From positions 9,873,501 through 9,937,500 of the forward strand of contig CM043967.1 of the NCBI GenBank assembly GCA_014529385.2: a DNA stretch of 64,000 nt, given 5' to 3'. The position numbers were made by a program, and so were the translations under genes. The notes under the pieces were generated by a model. The model saw nothing but the letters and a program-made list of their open reading frames with translations, searched no databases and had not been told where the DNA came from. Origin of the DNA: Adiantum capillus-veneris. Taxonomy: Eukaryota; Streptophyta; Polypodiopsida; Polypodiales; Pteridaceae. Below, piece by piece: positions 21,096 through 32,103 of this stretch. How positions within the stretch are numbered: the first letter of the stretch is position 1; the number at the start of each line of letters is the position of its first letter.

Positions 21096-24000
21096 CCGAG
21101 AAGGCAAAGAAAAGGGTGTCCCAGAAAGATAAGTTGTAGGAGTTTCCACCATATCAGTTAGATCCAAGCTCAGTAAAGACAACAAAGGCAACCTACTTGT
21201 TTAAAGAACAGCTTGAAGAAAATAACACAATGGTTTTCATTGGCAGGTTCAAGAGCGAAGAAGGACACCATGTAGAATTGCAAATTCTACCTAAGGAGGT
21301 GATGTGGCGGCAAAGCTAGACACCAAGGAAGCCAACAAAGGTTGGGGCTTTGAGATTTTTATGACCAGGAACCATGCAGAGTGGACTTCCAAAAAGCATA
21401 TGAATTGCTATCCTCAATCAAGGAAGATGGGTCGGCCCAAATCACGGTCAACAAGGGAAAAAGGTTGAAGTGGTGATCATTAAAGAAATAGTGGCCGAGG
21501 CACTGAAGCTGCCAATAGAAGGTATGACTATGCGGGTAAGAGATAGAAAGACAGCACGTACTTTTACCAAATATACTGCTGTTGCCACATTTTTTGATCT
21601 CATCCAAAGGCAAGTGGAGGAACCAGCTCGCCTCTACCATCAACATTTGCACTTCCTCTCAAAGAGACCGCCACCGTACACAACTCCAAACCATGCGGTT
21701 GTGACTATTTTCACCCCAAGTATTGAAGTTGACAACCAGGCAAGAAATAGATCATGCACAGTACGTGCTTACAACACATCTATGCACTCCAGAAGCTCTA
21801 ACAAGAATAGCATATCATGTTATTGGAATGGCCGACAATTTGCCACCGGTCCCAGATCAGCGGCCCTAGATCAGAACACCTGGATCGTTTCAGCTCAACC
21901 TTCTCCAAGGACCACTCAATCAACAAAGAGAGTATACAAATGAGATGAGGAATCTGCAAAAAGTTTCCATGAAGCCCATAGTAGTGAAAGCTCTGACAAC
22001 AAAGAAAGAAGGGCAAGGATTTAAGCTATGAAAATGAAAGTAGTAGCAGCTCACCAAGAGGATCCGTAGCAAAAGAAGGCTAGATTTGAAAGAGAAAAGA
22101 AAACATACGAAAGAAGCCACCAAGCTGTAGGTGAAGACCCCGAAAGATGGAGTCCAAGAGAAATAAAGGGACCAAGAACCAAGAACCCTGCAAAGAAGGG
22201 TCTAGAGGATCCCAAAGATTTTCTCGAGCGGATGTAAGCTTTAAAGCTGAAGGAAGCTCTAGAAGCTAAAAAAAAAAGCAATGGAAGAAGCGATTGAGCA
22301 ACAAAGACATGCGAAAGCTGTTAAACAAAGTGAGTCACATCATGACCACAAGGAGATGTCTCCAAGACCCTTTTCACCAACTACAGAACAAGAAGATCAG
22401 CCCATTCCAAGTCCAAGTCATTCACCAACAGATAAATCTAAGGAAGACGATGCAGCAAAGGAAAAAGAGCCTGAACAAGAAGAAGAAGCAGATTTGAACA
22501 ACCCAAGGAAGTCAAAACAACTGCAACAAGACCTCCTCTACAACATCTCAAGCAGCAGAAGTAGCTGAGGCATTCACAAAGCCTCAAGAAGCAGAAGCAA
22601 CCAAGGCATCCGCAAAGCCTTAAGGAGGAGAAGTGAACCACCTCCACGGCCACAATCAGAAGCCATTGCACCAACAAAAAAGCCACAAATCAAAACGACC
22701 CAAACTTCTAACCAACCCCACGTAGAGCCTGAAGACTGGGAAACTAATGATGAAGTCATCATGCAGGTAAACGAGTATGCAAAGCAAATGCAGTTGATGA
22801 GAGACAAGATGAGAACAATAGCACTTAGCCGCAGTGCCAAGGCTAAAGAGATGGAGAAAGTGATTGATGCTCTACAAGGAGAGCGAGAAGACAGAATGAA
22901 CATCATTGAAGATATTCAAGGATAGATTACAAAGTTGAAAAATGAAGCAGCAATACACCAACTAGCAAAGGAGAAACAACAAAAACAGATGGAAGAGTTG
23001 GGAGAGCTCCTGACAAAGTTATCCAATGCATGCAAAAGCAAAGATAAAAAATTGACAAAAGTAACCGATGAACTTTTAACCACTACTCTGTTAGTACAAA
23101 AGATCCAAGTGTAGCTAGATGTATCTAATGTCTCTTTGCAGTACTCTAAGCAACGGATCAATGATCAAATGACATTTCTAAGATAGATAAGAGAAAACCC
23201 CGTTGTAGCCTCAATCAAGGGAGCAGATGAAGTCTACAAGACTTTAGAAAAGAGGAACAAGGACCTCGAACTTGAGCTGAAGCTGAAACAAATGCAAAGA
23301 TGAGACACTGCATTGATGAGGGTTCAAAGAGAAGAGCAATTTCTCAAGGAAATAGTAGAATTGAAGAGAGTCAATCAACAACTGTTAAGAAAGGGACAAA
23401 CAAAAACTCAAGATGAAGCAGAAGCCTCTGAACAACCAACCATCGACATACCATCAGTTTCTTTTGTTGATATGGAAACACAACCGTCAGAAGGGCTAGC
23501 AAAGAGAGTCAAATTTTCAAGTACCAATTATTGAAGCCGAGCAAGCACCAATGGTCCAGCTTTCTAAAGCTAAGGAAGATGCACTAAAAGAGCAGATTGT
23601 CCAAGAAGCAGATGCTGAATGAAAAGCAGCAATGGATTGGGAGTTGAGAGTTCTCCACTCAGTAAATGTAACTCAGCTCACTCCCAACCAAAACAATGCT
23701 CACTGGCATCAGCAATCACTGCCCTACCCATTGATAAAGGTGGAGCTACTACAAGTTAAGGAAAGAATTTACAAGGATATGCAAGTAGAAGGCTCAGATG
23801 ATATCCACCCAAAATGGAGAAGAAACTGGTTGAACAAAAACTCTAGATACCTAATTTTGTTCACAAGAGCACCTATAGCCCTACAAAAGAATCCTACATT
23901 CTGTCTTGTACCAAGAGTATGGACGTGGCAGGCACACGATGCACTAAAGAAGAAGAGGCCAACATGGCTAAATTACCCATGACTACCAGCTCTAGAGTAG

Positions 24001-24544
24001 GGACCAGCAACAAAAGAATACATGGTGAAAACCCTGACGGGTGCCATGACCTTCTTCAAGAGCCTCCCTGACCTCTCATGTGCAATACTTTGTAAGATCT
24101 GCAGAATGCTACTCACTTACATTCAAACTTTTCAAGCCTGAGCAAGCAGGAGCACCATGGATGTATTTCCTCGAAGGCAACAAAGGTCTATTCTATGATT
24201 TAAATGGAGAGCCTTCAAAAGAAATCCTCTACGGCTTCTATGCCCGATGTATGTTTCTGGTATCTAGCAATATATTGGCATTTGAAGAGGCATTCTATAC
24301 AGGTTTCTTCATATGGTGAACGAAGATATTTGGGCCAGTGATCAGCAACCTTACATCAAGGTTTGCTAGCTTTTCAGCCATTGAACTTAAAAACAAAATC
24401 ACCATGTAGTTTTTGCAAGTCCCAGACAAAGAAAGACGAATTAGATATGAAAAATCCCTACATGTGCTTAAAGATCACCTTGCCAGCCCTGTCAACCCGA
24501 AGACTACTTCAGTCCATGAAGCTATGTTAAGGGACGACACAGTC
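21096..24544 (+). pseudogene. ORF3 at the env position, family 3 (broken)
   Basis: Translated pieces give the same four-part layout as element 2's ORF3. First is an N-terminal domain (about 21150-21950, FIGRFKSEEGHHVELQILPKE and VVIIKEIVAEALKLPIEG). Next is a Pro/Glu-rich acidic linker (about 22280-22560), then a long charged coiled coil (about 22730-23520). Last is a C-terminal domain (about 23630-24540, SLPYPLIKVELLQVKERI; RVWTWQAHDALKKKRPTWLNYP; EYMVKTLTGAMTFF). Many stops. No signal peptide or transmembrane segment is evident, so despite the position it does not look like an envelope glycoprotein. It is followed at once by a polypurine tract and LTR. Confidence 0.65.
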
Positions 24545-24558
24545 GAGGAGGGGGGGAA
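24545..24558 (+). other. Polypurine tract, family 3
   Basis: GAGGAGGGGGGGAA-type purine run directly before TGTTAGCAGC. It marks the following LTR as the 3' LTR of a plus-strand element. Confidence 0.85.
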
Positions 24559-25455
24559 TGTTAGCAGCAAGCTAACTCGGATAACATTTTTTCGGAGCTT
24601 TTATTGTAAAAACACTTATTATTTTGATGAATCAAGAATGTTGTAACTCTTATTTTGCAGATAAACAGTGTAATTGATAAGCTAGGGCTACAAGCTTCCA
24701 GATTGTATCAATCTATCTTTAGTTAGAGCTTCCAAATTATTAGTTTTGACCACAGAAACCTTGGCTAAGATATAAAAGCCAATTTTTGTAAGTATTATGT
24801 AAGTTTTGGATAATAAAGCACATCGTGAGCTAACGGCACTCACTTCTCTTCTTCTCGTGCTTCCTACTCTCTTCCCAATTGTCACATTGCAATGTTGTAT
24901 ATCGCATTGCAACCGTAGGTAAAAGCTCTGCGCATTGACGTAAGCATTTCATGGTAATCCATAGCTTTTGGCGTCGCTGATCCACGGCCTAATTTCATCA
25001 TAAGTACAAATTAAGCTTAAAAATCATAAAATAAGTATAGGCGGGGTATTGGGGCATCATTGCTAAGCATTTAGATGCATTCTGGGTCAAAAACAACTAC
25101 GTCAAAAACTCACTGCTGTTGATAATCGCAATTTTTGCACTTGACCTAAAGTGAGATTTGAGACCATAATCATGTGTGCTTAGGTCTTATAAACATGTCC
25201 TAGAAGTTTCTTAATGTTTGGATGTCGTTTGATACTGTAACAATTATGATTCGTTTGTCGATTAGCGACTAGCTTTTGGTGATTTCTGTCATTTGAGTGT
25301 AGCTTGAGTTAGATGCGAGTTGTCTATTGTTTTCCAAGAGATTGATAACCTCTTGTAGCCTCTATACACTAGTTGAGTCATCTTCGTCCCATGGATTGAC
25401 AATTATATTCGTGGTTCTCACTATGTCTGCAATAAGATAGGAGTGAGGTTAGACA
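24559..25455 (+). repeat. LTR of family 3 (about 897 bp)
   Basis: Starts TGTTAGCAGC after the polypurine tract. Contains a TATA box (24771-24777), an AATAAA (24812-24817) and one degenerate copy of the family-3 palindrome at 25118-25139. The end at ...TTAGACA is inferred from the distance of that motif to the LTR end in elements 1 and 2 (about 327-350 bp). No PBS follows, in keeping with a 3' LTR, so the sequence after 25455 is a different insertion or a rearranged copy. Confidence 0.65.
24692..24777 (+). promoter_or_regulatory. Putative LTR promoter, family 3
   Basis: AAGCTTCCAGATTGTATC begins at 24692 and TATAAAA at 24771, 79 bp apart. The same block occurs 82 bp before a TATA-like TATTTATA in both LTRs of element 2. 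Conservation between otherwise different LTRs suggests an upstream promoter element. Confidence 0.6.
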
Positions 25456-27150
25456 CCCATCCCACATCAAGGAGGTGATGAAAAGAATAAACCAAGGCTA
25501 CAAACAGAACTTGAATGTATGATAATCACATTTGAGGAGATATAATACTTATGGAGGGAATCACCCCACTCCATGGTGTAGCACTTATCCAAAGACACAA
25601 AGTGTGCTAGGGAAACAACCACCTCTTCAGAATGATGGTAGAGTAGTAGTCAACTACACTCAGCCAATACACATGCCACAATCTGCAAGAAATTAGTACT
25701 CCATGGATGTAAATACGCTCATGTTCATAGCCAATCACAAGCATGGTTCAAGGAACATCCTCACAAGGCAAGGACAACCATTGGTTGTATCACCAGATGT
25801 GAAAAAAGAAGGTCTGTGCTATGAATGTGGACGTGATCATTGGGCACGAAGTTGTCCAAACAAGGGTCCACAAATAGAATTATTTGTATTCTGTGAACAT
25901 TGTGGAAGAGACCACCTACGCCAACACTGTGCTACGAATCCAAACTACAAGGGGAAAGAAACAATGAATGTTGTAGGCGTGATTCCTTCTTCAAGCAGAT
26001 CTGAGGTAGAAACCACCATCCCTTTAAACGTGATGACTTAAGCTCAAGCTCAAGAAGCTACCAAAAACAAACCAGTCGAGGAAGCCACATTGCCTGTTCA
26101 AATAGAAATTCAGAACTTATCGTTGAGAACAGGGAAAATGTCGTGGAAAGTCAAAAGGGATAACATGAAAGCAAAGAGGCTTCATGAGAAATCTGCTTTA
26201 GAAATTGAATTGAATCAAACAAAAAAAAGTTTAGACGAGAGAAAGAAAGCAAGAAAAATGTAAAGGGACCTAAAGAGTCAAAGACTAATTTGAGAGGTTC
26301 AATCTTGGTCGACAAAGTCTTTGAACCTTTAGATGCAATTTTGAAGGCCTATGAAGCTAAGCTAAAACCCAATCAAACCCAAGATGATAGATGGCTGACA
26401 TACCCTCATCCAGGGTACAAAAAAGAGAGGTTGCAAATGTGCAAGGAGCTCATCTAGGCAGCCCAAGCTCTTATGGAACCACATGTTCCACATGCTCCAA
26501 AAATAGAGGTGCTAATCCGCAAAAAAAATCAAGAATTGGAAAGCCATGGTATTGTAAACAGAGACCAGGAAGAGACAGGAGTTGAGGAACCTTTAGATAC
26601 AAGGGAAGTAGCCAATACCATAGATGGGGTGGGCTCACAAGAAGTGATGCATATTTCGGAGATAGAAGAACCGCCGTGACCACAATCCCTATAGGAATCG
26701 ATCAAAAACCAGAAAGATGGTAATTCTACCTTACAATGAGCACCTATCCCTGAGATAAACATGGATCACGAATTTTTCCCAGGGGATATAAGATCTTTAT
26801 ATGGGGATGTCGGGTCTGTAGCATCTAAAGAGAGCAAACCATGCTCTCTAAAAACTTTGCCATCTTTCATAGGAGAACTCAAAACAAAATTGAAAGTTAA
26901 AATGATACCTTCTCAGTGGAAATGCACACCAAAAATTATGGATACCACGAGCTTGCATGAATTGATGTCTTCTCATATACAATGCACACTTTATCTCTTA
27001 GAGCTACTAAAAGTTAGATCGCATCTATGGGGGCAAATGGGAAAACACCTAGAAAAGATGGAGTTGAAAATCCCTTCACATGACCAACTTGTGGACAAAA
27101 ACATGGATGACACCTTGCCTAAGAAGCCACAGACAAAGCCAATACTAGTA
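25456..27150 (+). pseudogene. gag: Gag C-terminal part with two short zinc knuckles, family 3
   Basis: The clearest frame is 25703-26041. CYECGRDHWARSC and CEHCGRDHLRQHC are two zinc knuckles of the form C-x2-C-x3-H-x4-C, one residue shorter than the usual C-x2-C-x4-H-x4-C. The preceding TLMFIANHKHGSRN matches element 2 (TLLFIANGGMRGQR). Downstream (26040-27150) is a charged linker matching element 2's 41634-42600 region (DRWLTYPHP is close to QRWMTYPYA). N-terminal gag and capsid are absent: the segment begins directly after an LTR. Several stops. Confidence 0.7.
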
Positions 27151-27780
27151 AATAAGGTGGGTGACTATTGTGAAGGAGAAGAAGGAAACACCACCTTACC
27201 ACTTGAGTACAAAGGAATAAAGACGGTTGCTATATTAGATAGTGGGGTAGGAATTTCCATTGCAACCAAAGAAATATGGGTAAAATGGAAAAATCCCGCT
27301 CTTACAAAAAATTGACTGAAATTGCAATTAGCGGATGGATACGTGGAGAGATCGATAGGAATATTAGAACAAATCATTGTATCCTCGTGTGGCATAGAGT
27401 ATGAGCATACCTTTGCCATAATGAATTTTGACAAGAGTAGCAACTTTGACATCATATTGGATAGACCATTCATGCATCAACTCAAAATGGTACAAGACTA
27501 GGGCTATGACTATATCTACTTGAGACACAAAGAGGTCACAACAAAAATCAGTGTCAAAGATCATAGTTATAGAGATGTAGAGCGAACCCCGGGGGAAGAA
27601 TTACACTCCACAAGTGAAGAGGAAAATAAGGTAGTTGCTTGGTTGCAAAGAAAAGTGCATATTTGGATGTGCAAAGCATCAGGATGCGAGAGTCTTAGAA
27701 AGGAAGATTGCATCCTAGAGCGTTCAGTAGAAGATGAAGCTTACATTAAGGAACCATTTCCAGAGGATTTGTAAAAGAGT
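27151..27780 (+). pseudogene. pol: Retropepsin (PR1) and post-protease linker, family 3
   Basis: VAILDSGVGISIATKEIW carries a D-S-G active site (Asp codon at about 27239). IEYEHTFAIMNFDKS and IILDRPFMHQLKMVQD follow, where element 2 has ILGRPFM, so a conserved Gly is Asp here. Stops interrupt at about 27313 and 27499. SLRKEDCILERSVEDEAYIKEPFPEDL then matches the post-protease linker of element 2. RT, RNase H and integrase, which should come next, are missing. Confidence 0.75.
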
Positions 27781-28913
27781 GTGCTCTTGACAGAAAGCTG
27801 GAGGAACATCTTCTTTCAACAACAATCAAAAGCTTCAACAACGATAATAGTAAGAGTCCATGAAGCTTCTCAAATCCATGCGGAGAATAAATTGCCATCC
27901 ATTGCGGAAAAAGGTAAAAACTGAAGTATATCAACCTCACAAGACAACTTTACCTTCAACGAACCTCCATCAAACTTCTCATGAAGCCTCTACATCAAGA
28001 GCCAAACCATCGACAATGCAATGGAAACCAAAACAAAAAGTCTATCAACCAAAGTTTCCATCACAAAAGAGCATCCAAAAAAAGCCAAAGCATGTCAACC
28101 AAGTGTTTGTATCCAAAGAGCACATCAAAGTCAAAGACCCAATTTGGATACATGAAACACAAGTTCAGCATCAACAACAAAAGGTGACAGGGTGGGTGGC
28201 ATCAAATGAGTCAAGCACTACTCAGGGTTACTTCCAAGGAAATGCTAATGTTTGGGCCAAAAATCCTAAAGTAGCAACATGTACCTACTCACCTCAACCA
28301 AAGAGTTCTACAAAGAACAAGACGTGCTATAAATTCAAGACAAACAACTCAAACAGGAGAAAGAACTACCACAAAAGGAAAAAGGAAAAATCAAAGCAGC
28401 AAGAAATTCAACAAGTTTGGGTACCGAAGTCAGACCTTGGCCAAGCTACCCAGCACAAACAGGTGAAGCAACGGATGATTCCAATCAAGCTACTCAAACC
28501 ACAAGGATTTTACGAAGCTCAATCTGGAACAACCAAGAGAAATCAAGTACCACAAGCTTTTGTCTGAAAGCAAGCAAAGGCAACCAACATCCAACAGAAG
28601 CCAAATGAAACCAAGGCTGTTGCAATCTATAGATGGATACCTCGTCATCAACTGCAAAATCAAGGCTTCTACAAAGGAAATCATCAGATATGGACACTGA
28701 AGCCTAGTGTCAATCAAGAAAAAGCAGAAGAGAAAATTCCAAAGATGGTCACACAAGGACCAAAAACAAGATGGGTTTCAAAACCGCTAGTGGAAACTCA
28801 ATCACAAAGAACCCACACACAGATTCAACCGCTTCTCATGGGAGATGCAAAGGCTCCATCAATCTCTACAGCAGTTGAAGGACTTGTTTCACAAAGCAAT
28901 GTGAACATACAAT
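27781..28913 (+). pseudogene. W-x-P-K repeat protein region, family 3
   Basis: A Lys/Gln/Ser-rich frame (longest 27860-28567, continuing with a stop to 28913). Motifs include MQWKPKQKVYQPKF, DPIWIHETQ, GYFQGNANVWAKNPK, QQVWVPKSDLGQ, RWIPRHQLQNQGFYKGNHQIW and TRWVSKPLVE. The unit 'W-[VI]-P-K-x2-L-x2-Q-G-[FY]-Y-x-G-N-x-x-[IV]-W' also occurs in element 4 (RWIPKRLLEAQGYYQGNDQIW). It directly follows the protease linker because RT to integrase are absent. Function unknown. Confidence 0.6.
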
Positions 28914-30745
28914 AAGCAAGTCAACAGGAGCCAAAATTTTCCCAACCTACTCGACAAATGTGGCATCCAAAGACCAACACAAAGGAAGAGGCCTAAATTT
29001 CTAGAACTTATGGAATTGGGTTTCTGGCCTTGAACAGGTAAGTCCAAGTCGCCATTAAAAATACATGGCATAAAAGTCAAAGTTGGGCAGCTAAGCCACT
29101 AAATGAGCAAGGCACTAGTCCCAAACCTTCATGTAATATTATCTATGGTCTAAGCATCTTAGTTATATTAGGTACTGCTCGAGCTAGAAGAGTTGAGCAT
29201 AATTATATTGTGTCGCTCATGCTAGTATAGGTAAGCATAAGAGTCGAAGTCGTTGTAGTATAGTGGTAAGTGAAGAAAGAAGTCCAAAAGACACTCATGC
29301 ACTCAACACAATGAGGTATGAGTGGAGAGGCTTCTACATCAAAAACCCTTATTGGAAACATGGAAGCTATTGAGACGTCCTTTGATGTCACATGTGCTAC
29401 ATTTGTTCCTTGAAGCACCCATCAACTCCATCTTTCGCACTGCATACTTTTGTTTGAAAATTTCTCATAAACATATTGAGTGTCCCATCATTGGCACTTG
29501 CATTAGACACTCTTTCTTTGTTTCTCCCAAACACTCACCTTGCATGATAGGTACTTCAAGTCCAAATGCTCAACTCCAATAAGAGCGTATACCAAAGGCA
29601 CTTTTTTCCCACCGAGTTTTTTTTCCTTTGGTCATCCAGGTTTAAGACCCTAATCTAGAAACCATCATCATCATTTTCTTGTATATATTCTTTTTACATC
29701 ACCAATAAAGAAATGGATACCCAAATCAATCGACCAACGACTTGGAGCAAAAAGTGCAGGTCTGCATATGCTTATCAAGAGAATCTTTTATCTCCAAGGT
29801 TGACAACAATGCTCCATCAAACAATGGCAAGTCAAAGAATGGGCTACAATGACAAGCAATAACAAATTCCGCAAGAGAGTCATCTTGACAACGATCAAAA
29901 GTAGCTCACACAATGCTTCAATGTGTGATCTATTGAAGACAACTCAAATTGCAGTGGACATGGAAAGCAAACCCATTATATAGTCCACGCCACAAAGAGT
30001 CTCAGTTCTACGAACTCAAAAACATGAAAATCCCTATGCCACAGTGGCCAATACTAGCAACAAAGTGAAGACTACACAATGAGAAGAAAAGTTGCCTCGA
30101 TAATCAAAGATCAAGTCACGTATGGTGATCCAAATTCTATGGGCCTTTACAAAAGGTATTTGTATACATGCATAGAGTCTCTGGTATCAAGCTTGTTCAC
30201 TTTTGAGCCGAAAGTAAATAATCATGATTATTTACTTTTGACCTACAATGAGCACTTTTTTCAACTTTTTCAGGGGACAGTCTTTGTATGATCTATTTTA
30301 AGCCTCTGAGTCAAGTCAAAACTTAATTTGGCTTAGAATATCAAGAAAAAGTAAATAATCTGAGTTTTTGCAAACTCTTGAAAATTTACCTCAAATACAT
30401 CCTTAAGCTTACCCACTGGTTCATAAAATTTTTAAAGCATAAACTCTAGCCGGATTCAGGTTGACAGTGTTTTGGTGTTGTTTCAAGCCGTAGACCTGAA
30501 ATTCTGCAACTTCACATAAACAAATCACAATTGGTTCTTCTGGAGAGAGAAATTTTATGAGATCCCACCTTGGATTCTACTTACCCTACTCCTAGATTAT
30601 ACTGCAATGGGGTTGTGGAAAGTGTCCACAAACACTCGTTTTCTTGTTTTTTATGGTTTTTTGAGCCTTGATCTTAAGTCTTGTCTTGTCCATCAATCAT
30701 TCTCAAAATCTTAAATCAACCCTACAATCCTAAAAGGTACGTAGC
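28914..30745. other. Non-coding spacer, family 3
   Basis: No gene supported. It carries one perfect family-3 palindrome at 30214-30235 (centre CATG) and a half-site at 30351-30361. This is the same spacer type as 19.5-21.1 kb, but ORF3 is not found after it: an unrelated retroelement fragment begins near 30.75 kb. Confidence 0.5.
30214..30361. repeat. Family-3 palindrome copies (second locus)
   Basis: 30214-30235 is GTAAATAATCA plus its exact reverse complement, flanked by AAA and TTT. 30351-30361 is a left half-site (GTAAATAATCT). The central dinucleotide change CG to CA/TG resembles decay of methylated CpG. Confidence 0.85.
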
Positions 30746-32103
30746 AAGTATAGATGTATTTGGTGTGATAGTATAGACCATGTAAGAAGGGATTGTGATG
30801 ATTTTAGTGATGCTTTGTCAAAAGATGTTGTCTTTTTTAAGGATGGTAAATCCACTTAAGAGAGACAGGTCTACCCTTGAGAACTAACTTTGGGAAGGGG
30901 GGAATGCAAACCTTAGTTGAAGATATGGCAGCTAACCATGCTAGCTCTTCAGTTGAGGCAGCTACTTATGGAGTAAAAATTGAGCATCTTAGTGATAAAG
31001 AGGTGAATGACCATCATGGTCAAATTTGGCCAAATGTCATGCAATTAGCTAAAAAGGAAAAGCTTACAAAAGAGATTCTACATGAAGCAGGTGATTGTAT
31101 ACATCTAGAAACAAGATGGAATGATCCAGTGGACTCATTGTCCTACATTACAAAATGCCAACAAAATGAGGCTATTGTAGAAGAAAAGCGCAGGCGTGAG
31201 AATGCTGATGAAGGACCATCAAAAAGAGATTCTAGAAGTGGGGGAAGAAGTGACTCAATGCCTTCCCAAACAACCCCGACACAAGGAGCGTCTCCACCTG
31301 AAGTACTCATGGAGGAGTCCACAACAGGAAAGAAGAAAGAGCCAACAAAAGGTAAGACAAAAGGCCTAACTTATAAACTACAATCTGATATTGAGGTTGC
31401 TACAGATTTAAAGAAAGTTTTGGAGGAAAGGATTTTGAATAGCAAGATTGAGTTCACTCTGGGAGAAGTCCTTGGCATTGCAAAGCATGAATTCCATGAG
31501 GAGATCATTGACATCATCAAGAGAAAGAGGCAAACTCTTACTGAGGTTGCTTGTCCACAGGTTGACAAAGAAACCTTGAAGACACAAGGGATGCAGTTGC
31601 AAAATAAGGAGGATAGTGGAGCTGTGGTAGGATGCTACCAATCTAGTGGGAGAGTGAAGCAAGTGCATTTCTCAAATGATGATGAAGAACTTGAAGCTAT
31701 TCCTAGGAGTTACTATTCACGAAGTCACTGGGCAAGGGCTACTATAGAAACTTTGGTCAAGGTAGGTGATCTTGAAGAGCCATTTGTTGCCTTGATTGAC
31801 CATGGTTCAGAAATAAACATAATGTCAAAGAGTCTCTACAACAAGTGCAAATGGCCGATGGACACAGATCATGGTTGGATGGTGAAAGTGGCAAACAATT
31901 CATCCAGTGAATTGTATGCAGCATGTCCAGGTGTGAAGGTGACAATAGGTGATGTAAAGATTGACCAAAACTTCTTTGTACAGGATACATCTTCATATCA
32001 TCTCATCCTTGGACAACCCTACATTGTGGGAGTTCGAATGGAAACAAGGGTAATGGATGATGGTTCATCATATGCTAGGATACGTAGCAAAGATGGTAAA
32101 TGA
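30746..32103 (+). CDS. Gag-C/protease of an unidentified Ty3/gypsy lineage (gypsy-3)
   Basis: An open frame of 408 codons from 30877, with about 130 bp of likely N-terminal coding upstream (CDSVDHVRRDC-like zinc-knuckle remnant near 30770-30795). The C-terminal part is a retropepsin. FVALIDHGSEINIMSKSLY has D-H-G in place of D-S/T-G (Asp codon 31798-31800), WMVKVANNSSSELYAACPGVKVTIGDVKIDQNFF follows in the strand region, and LILGQPYI is the closing motif. The sequence is unlike elements 1 to 4 and belongs to another lineage. Unlike its neighbours this frame is uninterrupted. Confidence 0.7.

Noticed and set aside
29203-29600. Small protein-coding gene between family-3 modules
   Set aside because: Only short frames on both strands, no motif and no homologue elsewhere in the window.
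30877-32103. Host gene, because the frame is long and open
   Set aside because: It ends in a retropepsin-type domain and is followed by RT motifs in order, so it is retroelement gag-protease.
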